Positions 11,904 through 22,707 of a stretch of DNA of 64,000 nucleotides are shown here, one piece after another. The notes under the pieces are model-generated. The model did no database searches. It had not been told where the DNA came from and saw nothing but the letters and a program-made list of their open reading frames with translations. The DNA is from Bisporella sp. PMI_857 (taxonomy: Eukaryota > Ascomycota > Leotiomycetes > Helotiales > Helotiaceae), in contig JAJSPD010000058.1 of NCBI GenBank assembly GCA_021307315.1, positions 1 through 64,000 on the forward strand, written 5' to 3'. The position numbers were made by a program, and so were the translations under genes. Each line of letters opens with the position of its first letter. Positions within the stretch are counted from its first letter, which is position 1.

Positions 11904-12346
11904 CTTCGGGAGATGTTATTCTTGCAAGTTAATTGGTTGGATATTGAAGCATGCGTAATTGCCTAACTGTTGAGCGCAAAGCTCCTATCCTGAGAGAAAA
12001 CTGTCCACTTATACAAGACCTCCCGTGAGATTGAAGTCCTCCGGTGTCCATTGGTCTTTTAACGGCCCCTGGACCGCATCACATGATCCAAACACCTTAG
12101 AACCCCATACTTTTTGAATATCAAGATTCTCATAACCAGCTCCCATAGTCCATAGCATTCATTTTCCGGACCACAAGATTGATCAGATGACCACGCTGTT
12201 AATCTTATCCACATTGTCACCAACAGGTCCAAATGTATCCGTGACGTCAAGACCTGCATCGGTACGTCCAATTGTGATTCAAATTTCACGTTAGATTCAT
12301 ATTTGCTACTAGATGCAAAACCTAAGTCCAGCCTTGAGGGAGTATC
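11904..12346. other. 3' flank of amine oxidase, no gene seen
   Basis: A minus-strand frame at 12059-12289 is not recognisable. It may belong to the HET relic, but I cannot support that. Confidence 0.35.
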
Positions 12347-14534
12347 TCAAAGCTTAGACATGCAGCAAGACGCCGATGGCTCCTTTGGCTGATTCTCTAC
12401 CAATACGCTGCGGTTCCTCTCTTGCGTCGACACGGCAACATCTAGGCCGGGGTTACCCGTGAAAAAGTTGACGGGCTTAAGGCCTACAACCATCTTTTCG
12501 GACGGCATGACAGGCCAGTCTTCGATACGAGGATTGTGGGTCGACCCGAACGTGTGCCACACAACGATGTCCTGGTCCCGGACGAGCGACTCACCCAGCG
12601 CACCTCCTCGGCGGCCTGCGATCGCGGATGCGATGCCGTCCCCGCCAAGTGACTGCATAGTATGCTGACCGGATGGAAACAGCTCATCGTCCTGATAGCG
12701 GGTTACCCAGATTGCGTGGGAGCCAAACTCGGACCGCTTAGAGTGGAATGACCCCGGGCTTGACAGGAGCATCTGGCTGTACACCGGAAGGATCTTGAAC
12801 CCTACTGGAGTGCCGGTGATCGGGTTAGTCTTGCGCTCGTTGATGATCTTGAATACCCTGCCCTTAGTAAAGTCCAGATCCAGGCCTTGCTCCTGCTCAA
12901 TGACCTTAGACTTCGTCACATACCCCACGCCGAAGGGATTGTGGATAGCAGGGTTATCGACGGGCATCGGGTGGGATTCCTCTACAAGTAGCGAGTTTGC
13001 GTGACCGTCGATGGCGGGATCGATCCGGAGGCTGAAGAGGTGCTGGTGATACGGAGCTAGGACACCAGGTGCGACGACTGTGCCGTACGGCGGTACTTTA
13101 TCGCTAATGTTAATTGGACATGTTGAGAGGATACCCGTTGCGCGGACTTCGTAATGAATGGATGCGTCTTGGCCTAAATGGAAAGCAAAGATGTACTCGT
13201 AGTTGCTGACAGTTATGATGGTTTGGAGGACTAGGATTCGGGAGCGGGTTACCACGGCGTTTTCGGTGCGGAAGTTAGTATGCTTCCATAGGATGCCGTC
13301 GTCTTGCTCGTGGCAACAGACGACGTTCGGCATCTTCAACGGCTCACCCTGGCTCGTATTATGCCAGCCATCAAAGTACTTAATATAACCTAAGCAATCA
13401 CAACCAAGGCGTAGGTTATTTGCGTTAATGCCAGCGCCATCATTACCTAAGTCGAATGCGCCCTTGCGGGGATAGGGACAGCGGGGGTCGCCATAGGGTA
13501 CGAACATCTCAGCGAGCGAGAGACGGTAGAAGAGACTGCGGCCGTCATAGCGGATATCGTGCAGAGTCAGACCTTCGCGGTAGTTGAAGCCGACTCGCAA
13601 GCTCCATTTCTCCCAGGTTAGGAAGTTGCCCTTGCTCTGAAAAGATGGCCCTTCAGGCTGGACGATATTATATGGCTTTGTTGTTGTGCGGGGCGGCGGT
13701 CTAAGGTCTGGATGGTATTCGCTCGCCTCGGCGGAGTGAATCCTAGAGCGGTCGAAGGGCAGAGACTCATTATGAATGCGTTGATCGGCTGAGGAGGGCA
13801 GTCGGTAGACCTTGGTGACTTGTAGCTTCTCCGACACCTCTGCACACACATCAAGAGGATAGGCGTAGTAGTTGGCATCGGGATTGTCGAGCATCCGTAG
13901 GTAGAACCAACACTGCACAATACTGGTCAGCAGTTTGACCTCTGCCAGTGACCAGGAGGTAGGCTGGACAAATACTGACCATAGTGGTGCGTTCGGACAT
14001 GTCGTTCATCCCGTCCGTCGCGTACGCCCACGGCTCAATGCATACGGTGGCCCCAGGAGGCAAGTTGAGCGTCTCGATCTCGGCCTTCACGCGTTCGTCT
14101 GCCATGCAGGCCTCTTCGACCTCTCTCATATAGCTAGAGTCGATGTAGGAATGCTTACCCTCCAGGTGCTGCTTCGAGATGACGGCAGACTTATCGAGGT
14201 TGACGATCAGCTCAAATAGTTGATTGGCACTTTGCTTGCTCTCGATAATGACCTGAACTCGGGCGCATCTGGCCGGGCGGTCACCCCATGCTCGCCCGAG
14301 ACTCTCCCGGTCCAAGAAAGGGAGCATCTCTCCCTTCGGGGGCTCCTTTAAGGTGATGACGCGAAAATTGAGCTTGATGTTTAGGAAATGCGACTTTACG
14401 ATGGCCGCGGCCTGAACAGGATCACAAATTTAGCCGTTGTAAATCCATAACAAATTAATCACAATAGAACCTTCAAATACCTTCGATATCTCCCTGGGAC
14501 CGAGAGGGTCGAAGGGGTGCACTGCGGACGTCAT
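12347..14534 (-). CDS. Peroxisomal copper amine oxidase
   Basis: Three exons (14534-14481, 14411-13980, 13912-12347) give about 683 residues, a normal family length. Introns are 69 and 67 nt. The start MTSAVHPFDPLGPREISK matches fungal family members as I remember them. The enzyme oxidises primary amines to aldehydes, releasing ammonia and H2O2. Visible catalytic features are the topaquinone site SNYEYIF (about residue 400), where the Tyr of NYEY becomes the cofactor, the copper ligands HQHLF, and a third histidine in WHTFGSTHNPRIEDWP. The C-terminus is SKL, a type 1 peroxisomal targeting signal, which suits an H2O2-producing enzyme. The gene is divergent from a dead aldehyde dehydrogenase that could once have handled the product. 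All exon phases fit and there are no internal stops, so I regard it as functional. Methylamine, putrescine or tyramine are possible substrates, but which one is unknown. Confidence 0.92.
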
Positions 14535-15319
14535 GATGTTTGATAGATGGATTATCTGGCAATTTGCTTGGCGTGGTATGCTCTGCACGGAAAAGTGCTA
14601 ATGTGGTAGAGAAAAGAAAGTGCGCGAGACGGCTCAAAGGGGGGCTGTGTGCCTAAATATTTATAGAACTTCAGCGACCGTTGAATCGTGGGAGATTTCT
14701 CGGGCTTCTCTATCTGTTGCTCACTTACTCTTCGAGGTCAATGAACCGAGACTTTCGAAAGCATCCTTGACGGGCTTATTAGAGGAACTTTTCGCCCACA
14801 CTTCTCGCTCTGTGCTCTGTGGATACCCTTGTCTTGTAGTGTTAGCACCGGGCCGGGATGCGGACCAAGCCAAGGTATTTGTCGTCATTTACTCCAAACG
14901 GCATCTTAAGTCGATTCAACTACTAAGGGAAGTCCTAGGCGGGCACAAACCGACTTACCGCACGGTGATTTTTGGCGGTTTTCAAAGCTTAAGGAGTGGC
15001 TCGCAAACAACCCCTCTTTTCAACCTCCCACCTTTGTCTCCCAAAGTGTAATATTTCGCTAAGAGAAATTCTAGGCGAAGCCGAGCCTAAATTTCTAGCA
15101 TGTCGCATCGCATCTCGGTCATCGTTAACTCTAAAGGAAAGGCTCAAACAATCACTCTGTTAATCCTCCCCCTAAAGGTATGGTATCATTATCGAATGAA
15201 TTGTTAGACACGGCAACTAATTATTGTCGCCTGACGTGTTGTGTTCGTATCTCGTCTATTATCGACTCCAATCTAAACCCTATTTCTCATTTCAACACCC
15301 CAGCTTGTAGTTGATAAAC
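14535..15319. promoter_or_regulatory. Shared upstream region of amine oxidase and dehydrogenase, with GATA-type sites
   Basis: This 785-bp divergent spacer contains several HGATAR matches: TGATAG at 14541, TTATCT at 14552 (AGATAA on the other strand) and TGATAA near 15312. HGATAR is the binding site of the nitrogen regulator AreA/NIT2, and fungal amine oxidases are often nitrogen-regulated. The motif is short and common, so this is only suggestive. An open frame at 14620-15051 shows no domain and is probably not a gene. Confidence 0.35.
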
Positions 15320-17038
15320 ATGTCGACGACACTTCCTTTCAAGGTGGGTCTGATACTTCTGATTACGCATGACGGTTTTCTTGTAGCAGTGACTGTCACG
15401 GTATTATTCTAACACGCTTCCTAGCTGAGCGACCCGACGCTGTTTCACGAGGCATCTTTGCCGGATGGACGATGGGTTCCATCCCGTTCAGACCGCTATT
15501 TCGACGTGAAAGGTAATTCTATCACTTCAAAGCGCGTAATTGATTTCGTTTCTCCCTTCTAATCACGCCTGCTATATGCTCAGATCCCGGCATCGGGCGG
15601 AAATTTGCATCTTGTCCGAGTAATGACATTGCCGACGTCGATGCCTATATCGAAACCTCTCATGACGCATTTGTTGAGCATAAGTATATGAACCCACGCC
15701 AACGCGCCAAGAAGCTACTGGAATGGCACAGACTGATCTCAATTGCGCATAACGACATCGCTAAGATAGTTGTCTACGAAACCGGAAAGCCAAAGGCTGA
15801 AGCGTTTGGTGTCATCAACTATGCTCTCGGGTTCGCCTGGTGGTTCCCGGCGATGCGGAGTGGGATCGCGGTTCAATCGCATAGCCCTCCATTTGAAACT
15901 GACGTACGTTCGTTGTCAAATAGCCCATCGATGTTTGCGTGGCCCTCGTTCTGTGGAACTTTCCCATTGCCATGGTTATCCGCAAGGTCGCTGCGGCCCT
16001 AGCTGCAGGCCGTACCACTGTCATCAGGTCTTCCCCGGAGACACCCTTCCGCGTGCTAGCCCTTGCAGACCTAGTACTTCGGGCAGGTTTTTCTAAGGGC
16101 ATGTTCAATATCATCACGACAGACAATTCTCGAACGCCTAGCTTGAGCGAGGCGCTCTGCAAGCACCCACTCGTGCGCAAGGTTGCTTTCGCCGGCAGCA
16201 CTGCCGTCGGAAAACTCATTGCGAGGCACTGTAAAGGTGACTTTGGAGCTGGGCGGTAACTGTTCGTTTACCATTTTTGACGGTGGCGACCTAGAGCAAG
16301 CTGTTGCTGCGCTCATGATTCTTAAGTGGCGTACAGTTGGCCAAGCCTGTACGCATGTAAACCGGGTTTACATTCAAAGCGGCGTTTATATCAAATTCGC
16401 TTCCATGATTGTCGAAGCGACGAAGAAGCTGAAGGTGGGCCATGGTGCTGATGCTGGCACCACCATGGGGCTCTCACAACGTCCCGCGGCATTAACAAGC
16501 TTGAACGCCATATTTTGGATACGGTCCGGAAAGGAGGCAAGATCATCCACGGTGGCGGCAAGCCCAAAAGATTGGCGGGGAACTTCTTCGAGCCAACCAC
16601 TATCTCGGAAATGACCGAGTCGATGTTGACCACCAAAGAGGAGATCCTCAGGCCCTTGCTAGGACTGTACAAGTTTGGCACGGAGGAAGAGGCTGTTCGC
16701 ATGGCCAATAACACAAATATGGGACTGGCAGCCTACCTTTTTTTTTTTTTTTAACAAAAGATGTGAGCCGTACGTAGCGTCTCCTGGAGAATCTTGAGGC
16801 GGGGATGGTCAGGATGAATACTGGTGGGTCTCGTCCGCTGCCCGTTTGCCGTAGTAATTACTGCATATTTAATTCCCTGCTAATAACTAACAGGAAACCC
16901 GTCTACTACGGAGTCACCTTTTGGTGGTATCAAAGAGCCAGGCTATGGGAAAGAGGCCGGAAAGGGCGTGCCATTGAAGAGTATCTGATCTCCAAGACCT
17001 GGACTTCGACGGTCGATTCACTACCATTAAAGCTGTGA
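15320..17038 (+). pseudogene. Decayed succinate-semialdehyde dehydrogenase (aldehyde dehydrogenase family)
   Basis: The start ATG at 15320 (MSTTLPFK) is followed by two introns and a normal N-terminus (LSDPTLFHEASLPDGRW, then KLLEWHRLI). Family blocks then appear in different frames: FAWWFP, VLWNFPIAMVIRKVAAALAAG, the catalytic Glu region LELGGN, the catalytic Cys region VGQACTHVN, GGKIIHGGGKPKR, and ESPFGGIKEPGYGKE. Frame breaks lie near 15850, 15950, 16238 and 16480. Four stops crowd the 15870-15930 segment. A run of 15 T at 16738-16752 replaces what should be a short TTT codon stretch, and a Trp codon downstream is TAG. Several changes are C-to-T or G-to-A, as RIP would give. The family oxidises succinate semialdehyde in GABA breakdown. 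This copy cannot make an active enzyme. Confidence 0.9.
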
Positions 17039-17938
17039 CGACCCTAAAATTAGCCTTCTGCCCCTAGATTGCGCATCAGTCATGAAACATCTCATTCAGG
17101 CTTGCTTGTGTCCTGCCAGGTGACTCGTCCGGCAGAGATTTAGTGACTGTTATCTCTTATCTGCGTTGGTATCTTCCTTACCCTAGATTGATATTTATTT
17201 CTAAACTGTAATAACGTTTGCTATTCATTACCGCTGCGCTTTATCACCAACCACACGGTATTCCGCCCAAATGTCATCCGAATCTGCGAAATTTCCGTGA
17301 GAATATTCCAGCTAATCTTACCAATATGTAGTCTATCGGCATTCAGATCTGTTTAGTCAAGTGAAAGGTGCCTCTACTCCTATAGCCGTATGAGAATTCT
17401 ACGTAATTGGGCTGCAGATGCAGTCGCTTCTTTTGCTTTTAGGCCCTTATTACCTCTCTCTCGATTTGCTGCCCAGACCTGTTAGCAAATTTTCGAGGGC
17501 GGGCATGACGAGGTAAATTTAAGTAAGGTTATGGGAACAGCCGGTCATATGAATAAACGAGTGCCTCCCAGCAAAGCCAGCATACATGAGCCGGGCATCT
17601 TCTCAAAGTTTACAACACTATAACAGACATTAGCACCTTTTGAGATATGTAACCTGACTAAACAGTTCTCGGAAAAAAGTGCAGACCCAATACTATCTGC
17701 CGATATCGTTGCGTGGCTGGGACGGGTTATAACCCCCCCCCCCCCCCCCACCCCGAAAAAACTCCCGGTTTACTAATAGAAATTATTTGTAGAAGTATAT
17801 TTTTGGCGAGAAAACACCACAACTAGCTCAAAACTAAATTTTGAAAACTCGTAATATTTTGTAAATTTATAATTAATCTGTGTCTCTGTAAATAATTACT
17901 CTATTTAATGCGTTAAAAACGCGCGGTTAAGTAGCCAC
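17039..17938. other. Intergenic, with a 17-C homopolymer
   Basis: There is no gene here. A run of 17 C at 17733-17749, followed by ACCCCGAAAAAA, stands at the edge of strongly AT-rich DNA that continues to the palindromic element. The run is prone to slippage and may be inexact in the assembly. Confidence 0.5.
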
Positions 17939-18842
17939 TGTCAGGAATCGGCTTACGTAAATAGGCCAAGGAGCTAACGTACTTAATAAGCAACTTGCTC
18001 GTCTAAGCAACTTGTTTTTTGGAAAACACACCAAAAATCGCGATTTTGGCATGTTTATATCTCAACTAATACTTTACTTAACTTTATAAAACTTTATATA
18101 TAACAATTTAGCTGTGATTCTTATACAGAAGTAAAAATTGAAACTATTACAATTAATAGTTATTTAGAAATAGAAATTGTACGGGTTATTTTAAAGTGAA
18201 ATGCTATATCTGAATTTATATAATACTAAGCATTTTGAAACTTATAATACTGCTTATTTAAATACTCAGAAAACTAAGTTTCGAGTTTTAATCGATTAAA
18301 ATAATTAATAGTTGAAATACAAGCATGCCAAAATCGCGATTTTTGGTGTGTTTTCCAAAAAACAAGTTGCTTAGACGAGCAAGTTGCTTATTAAGTACGT
18401 TAGAGAAACTCACGCACGCACACATCACAGCCGTAATTGTAGAAAATATCATCATCCGTAGTGCTCCTACAAGCCTGTATTCTATCGCCGTGATACCCTC
18501 ACAGGTCCTTCAATTGATTCCCCTGCCTAATAGATCCTATTCCTGATAGCCACAAGTAAATAATAGTGTCACGGCACACGCTGTGCATCTACGGATACAG
18601 GGGGTAATAGCAGTATAATACGAGAATCTAAGGCTAAGGAAAAGAAGGAAGCTCTAAGTTGTCAAAAATAAGATCTATTAGGCAGGAGAATCAATTGACA
18701 AATCTGTGAGGGTATCACAGCGATAGAATACAGGCTTGTAGGAGCGCTACGGATGATGATATTTTCACAATTACGGCTGTGATGTGTGCGTGCGTGAGTT
18801 TCTCTAGCTCCTTGGCCTATTTACGTAAGCCGATTCCTGACA
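17939..18842. repeat. Large palindromic (fold-back) element, interrupted by a mariner-type MITE
   Basis: The outer arms are 38 bp and perfectly inverted (17939-17976 and 18805-18842, starting TGTCAGGAATCGGCTTACGT). Once the inserted 424-bp element is removed, the left arm continues at 18403 and matches the right arm with a few substitutions to about 18541 on the left and 18667 on the right. Each arm is then roughly 175 bp, with a spacer of about 125 bp. The empty element would be about 480 bp. I could not find a convincing target-site duplication outside the arms (left flank GTAGCCAC, right flank TAGGGGCT), so its class is open. Confidence 0.8.
17977..18400. mobile_element. 424-bp mariner/pogo-type MITE with 77-bp perfect inverted ends
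   Basis: The ends are perfect 77-bp inverted repeats (17977-18053 and 18324-18400), beginning ACGTACTTAATAAGCAACTT. They are flanked by TA on both sides (17975-17976 and 18401-18402), the Tc1/mariner target. The 270-bp middle is very AT-rich and codes for nothing, so the copy is non-autonomous. It sits within the left arm of the older palindromic element: the arm reads through when the MITE and one TA are removed. Perfect 77-bp arms suggest a young insertion. Confidence 0.9.
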
Positions 18843-20802
18843 TAGGGGCTCGGCTACAGCAGATCACGTGTACTCCTGTGGAGGGACATGACAATTAATT
18901 TTTACTTTTTTTACTATGCTCCGAGCTTTTTACTTATATTTTTCGTGCCTCCGGCAACTTTTACATGCCGAAACCTAAAGCCTTTACCGATCCCCCTTAT
19001 TACCCCTTAACATGTTACATCCTGGCACCGGACGCTTGAGCTTGAGAATATAATTGATATCAAGCTAATAAATGAATATCTACATTTTATTTCATTGATT
19101 TAGAGTTGTAAAGTAAAGAAATTTGATTATTTTTATCGATAATAGTGTTTTATATTTATATGTTCCTTGCTGAGGAATGAATTGATTTCAGGATCTACAT
19201 GTGCTCCTGCTGGCAGCCCCAAGGATAGTATTTGTGGTCCAGAACTGAATAAAATGTAAAGTTGTAGTAGTCCTGTGTCCAAGGGGCCTGGATCAATCAT
19301 TTCGTTATCCTTGCAATATTTTGCTATTTCTGGTTAAATCCCGGCCTGTGCTCATGAACATTATTTGTACCCGTACAGGATATACCGCAGATACACTGGA
19401 GTGATTCTAAAATCGTCTTGTCATACGAGCAACTACCTATCAATCGTACTGCCCTCCTTTATTCAGCGGAGAGGCTTATAGAATGATGTGACAAATACGA
19501 AAGCGGTCACCAGCGTGTCCCAAGTTAAATAGTATTCACACAATTGTTTGTGGCAGTCTAGGTTCTGCTTGAGCAGAGTGTCTCAATCTCGATGGTTGAG
19601 AGGCTGGGACTGGGTGAAATTGTGGTACGTGCTGGTAATACCGCATATCAAGGCAACACAGGCGAGCGAACCGCTATTCATAATTGGCAGATTAGGCGGC
19701 AGATCAAGCCACACTGGCAGGGAATGGGCGAAGCGGCCTGATTGTTATGTAATAAATTAATAGGGATATGAGGTGGTTTTTATGAAAAAAGCGAACGCAG
19801 CCGGAAGGCTCCGCTTCCTGCGATATAAATAAGATATATAAGGTAGGCTACCCCACTACTCTTCTTTTAAACCCGATCCTAAACAGTGTTTCGGATGTTT
19901 CCTATGATTAGTTTTATTATAGTGTAGGATCAGTGTCAAATTTCTGATCATGGCTTTCTCAATACGGAAGCGTGCCCCCGCAAAAAGCCGCAAAGCCTCG
20001 TCGCAAAGCCTTATTCCATGGCCTTATCCTAGAGAGGTACAAGTGCAGTTCTGACCCTGCCGGGAGTTTGTGAGATTTGCTGTGCTTCTTAGTTGTAATG
20101 CATGACATTGGAAACTGTCATTTTTCTTAAGACCTAGCTAACTAGGATGACGAAATGGTTCCTTTTTTGAAAGGCGCATCTCACGTCCTTCCAGAAGTTA
20201 AAGAGATACACTTTATCTTTTTGCGGCTTCATTACATCCATCACTCTGTCCATTTATACAATGATTTTCACTAATTTGTTGCCCGCTGTTCTGTTATTGC
20301 CTTTTCAGGCAGTCTCCAAAGATCGCGGCATCCAGTAGATGCTTCCCATCATCATAGCCTCCTCCCAGAAATTATGCTGAGCACTATCCTACAAACGGCA
20401 GCCGTCTCCATCGCCAGCCCAGGGCAACTAGCCAGGGGGCCAGCTGAATATCTTATGTAGTTAGTGTACAGAGTCCGACGCAATTCTGTCACTTCCAGTG
20501 GGCTGAGGGGACTTTTGAGACTTCAAACCGTGGGGACTATATGCCTATGCAGCAAGCAAAAAGACACTGTGCGTAAATCGAAACGGCATGATTTAGGCGC
20601 AATCTAGCAACCGCTGGCCGGCCACCCAAACTCTCTAGTGATTGAGGCTTGGAAATAGTGCGCCATCTCGCCTTACAAAGAGCTATCCTAGCCTGCTCGG
20701 CCCGAGGGATGAGGCTAGGATTGGTCTTCCGCTGGCGACTACATATTCCTCACGACAAACTTCCTGTGCTGCTTCATCTCATTCAAACATAAAGGCAAGC
20801 TC
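18843..20802. other. Intergenic with LTR-like fragments
   Basis: No gene was seen. Near 19800-19860 a TATA-rich stretch follows GC-richer DNA in the way of an LTR promoter, but I could not find matching ends or a target-site duplication. A short dispersed repeat lies at 18965-19012. The last 85 bp before 20803 is open in the frame of the following membrane-protein gene. Confidence 0.4.
18965..19012. repeat. Dispersed repeat fragment, copy A
   Basis: About 48 bp beginning ACATGCCGAAACCTAAAGCC match 37063-37110 at most positions. This copy has T where the other has C at several sites (CCTTTACC against CCCCTACC), a RIP-like pattern. It is probably part of a longer decayed repeat in AT-rich DNA. 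Confidence 0.55.
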
Positions 20803-22707
20803 ATAGATGTCTACACCAATCCCCCCTCAAACACCTACACCCTCGGCACCATCTTCACTTTCCCCGCCACAACCGGTGGTGTCCCAGCCATCTCCATAAA
20901 ATCTTCCTCCTTCCCCATCCTCATCGCCGCTTATTCCATCCTCATTCAAATCATCTTCGCAAGCTTATGGCAATTCTTAGCTAACTTCGTTCTCCTCTTC
21001 CACGCGCTCTGGGGCTACAATGCCGGTCGCGCAGGCTACGTCGCCTTGGTCGCCTTCTGGAACTCGAGCAACCCATGGACAGCCACAACCACTATGGGGA
21101 ACTTCCTATGTCAGGTTATCATCCATGGGGGAAATGGGCGGGTGTCCGGACCAGAGAAATTCCACGGCTTCGTCCTCTTCCTCCTCTCCACGACCATCGC
21201 ATTTGGCGGAATTGCCGCATCGATATTAATCCCCAACGCCATGTCTCTTGGGCCGGCCGCACCGGTCCACCCAAAATCCGTCTTCCTCCCCGAGTTCGAA
21301 GATATCGCGTCTTCATCAAGCATCCGTATCGGTCGGCTGAACGCCCCCGCCATATTGCGCGCGCTGGGGAGCACAGAGGCGTTCAAGGATGTGACGGCGA
21401 GGAAGAACGTCGATACGGTGAAGACAACATTACCGAGTAGCAATGCAACTCATCCACGGCAGCGGTACGATTACGGGTACAACATCACCGCAAGGGAGTT
21501 TGGGTTGCAGGCCCCTTTGGACTTCTCCCTTCAAGTCCAGGGGTCCTGCATCACCGAATATAATTGGCTCCGTCCTGTCCCAGATATTGCAGACCCAGCG
21601 AATTATAACGGATACGTACCATTCGGCATCGACCCGGTGGAGCCACTCCTGTTAGACCCAACAGATAACGTGACCGTGCTGCGGACCCGACCAAGCATGG
21701 GGATTGAATATCACTCCTCAAACGCGGACCTGACGATCACGAACCGCTCATTTGCTCTGATTCCCCAACTTGCACATGTCGGGAGCATCACGGCCAGTAC
21801 AGATCCATGGTACCTTACGGAACCGTTCGGCTCAGAAACCGCGGGGTTCCTGGGTTACCGCGTCAAATCTGGTCGCCCAGCCATGTCCTGCTGGGAAGAA
21901 TCCCTCCTCTGCTTAGGCGAAACCTGCACATCTGTTGACGGCATCAATAAAACGCCTCTTCCCAAGGGCCTCCGCATAATTGTCGCGACCAAGTTCTGCC
22001 TTCCTGTACTTACATCCATAATCGTCTCGTCCGGACCTGCGGCGCTTAAATCCGTCGCTGGCATAGGGGGGACGGGATTCCTAGACTGTGCGTCCTCGGC
22101 GCTAAAAGACGACCTTGACAGGCTAGTGCTTGCGGCTTATCTTAACTCGCGCGAGGTATTCCGCGAGACGGCGCTGTTAGGCCCGCAAGCAGGAATGAGT
22201 AACCGCCTCGAATCCGCAAACGGTGACCTCTTCCCTGGGTCTGCAGACTTTGTTATGATGACGGGTGATGTTATAGCGATATCTATCTCCTCTCTCATTG
22301 CTATACCCGTGACATGTCTTGCTGTCACGCTCCTCGCTGCAATGCTCCCACTGATGAGGAAAACGGTCACACAAGTCTCCCCCACCGATCGAAGACACGA
22401 GCCAACGTATGCTGCCCTCTGCGCAGGGTTGAGGGCCACTCAGCTGTATAGGGTTGTGGATGAGTCAAAACTCGGTACACGAGATTGGGACAAAAGGAAG
22501 CACATTATTCCGTTACCGCCACCCGCTGGGGCAGCGCCGAACGTTTTGATTCCGTCTTTTGTTGGGAGAAACGCAGTGGAGTTTCGGGAACACGAGAATG
22601 GTGAGGATCGTTCTCGTTTGACAAGTGACGATGGGAGAAGAGACAGTTCTTCTAGTGAGATTGTGGGCGAGGATGGAGTGCCCCTCCAGGACCGGGCAAC
22701 TTGCTGA
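20803..22707 (+). CDS. Large fungal membrane protein with extracellular domain; start codon reads ATA
   Basis: An uninterrupted frame of about 634 residues runs to 22707. Its N-terminus, from 20803, aligns with the paralogue at 7868: DVYTNPPSNTYTLGTIF against GSYTDPQSNAYMLWTSF. At the paralogue's ATG this copy has ATA (20803-20805), so either the start was lost by a G-to-A change or translation starts elsewhere. The next in-frame ATG is near 21097. Features are a membrane segment (IAAYSILIQIIFASLWQFL), the family block LVAFWNSSNPW, a second membrane segment, a region of about 320 residues with cysteines and N-glycosylation motifs (probably outside the membrane), a third membrane segment (GDVIAISISSLIAIPVTCLA) and a charged cytoplasmic tail. 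It is probably a plasma-membrane protein. I do not know its function. It could also be read as a recent pseudogene. Confidence 0.65.
   Translation: MDVYTNPPSNTYTLGTIFTFPATTGGVPAISIKSSSFPILIAAYSILIQIIFASLWQFLANFVLLFHALWGYNAGRAGYVALVAFWNSSNPWTATTTMGNFLCQVIIHGGNGRVSGPEKFHGFVLFLLSTTIAFGGIAASILIPNAMSLGPAAPVHPKSVFLPEFEDIASSSSIRIGRLNAPAILRALGSTEAFKDVTARKNVDTVKTTLPSSNATHPRQRYDYGYNITAREFGLQAPLDFSLQVQGSCITEYNWLRPVPDIADPANYNGYVPFGIDPVEPLLLDPTDNVTVLRTRPSMGIEYHSSNADLTITNRSFALIPQLAHVGSITASTDPWYLTEPFGSETAGFLGYRVKSGRPAMSCWEESLLCLGETCTSVDGINKTPLPKGLRIIVATKFCLPVLTSIIVSSGPAALKSVAGIGGTGFLDCASSALKDDLDRLVLAAYLNSREVFRETALLGPQAGMSNRLESANGDLFPGSADFVMMTGDVIAISISSLIAIPVTCLAVTLLAAMLPLMRKTVTQVSPTDRRHEPTYAALCAGLRATQLYRVVDESKLGTRDWDKRKHIIPLPPPAGAAPNVLIPSFVGRNAVEFREHENGEDRSRLTSDDGRRDSSSSEIVGEDGVPLQDRATC

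Noticed and set aside
14620..15051. 143-residue frame in the amine oxidase/dehydrogenase spacer
   Set aside because: It has no domain, no splice support and odd composition. It is probably chance.
17931..18850. hAT assignment of the outer palindromic element
   Set aside because: The 8-bp flanks (GTAGCCAC and TAGGGGCT) do not match, so the class stays open.
19485..19960. Possible LTR with TATA-rich part
   Set aside because: I tried several TG...CA boundaries and none gave a matching 5-bp target-site duplication.
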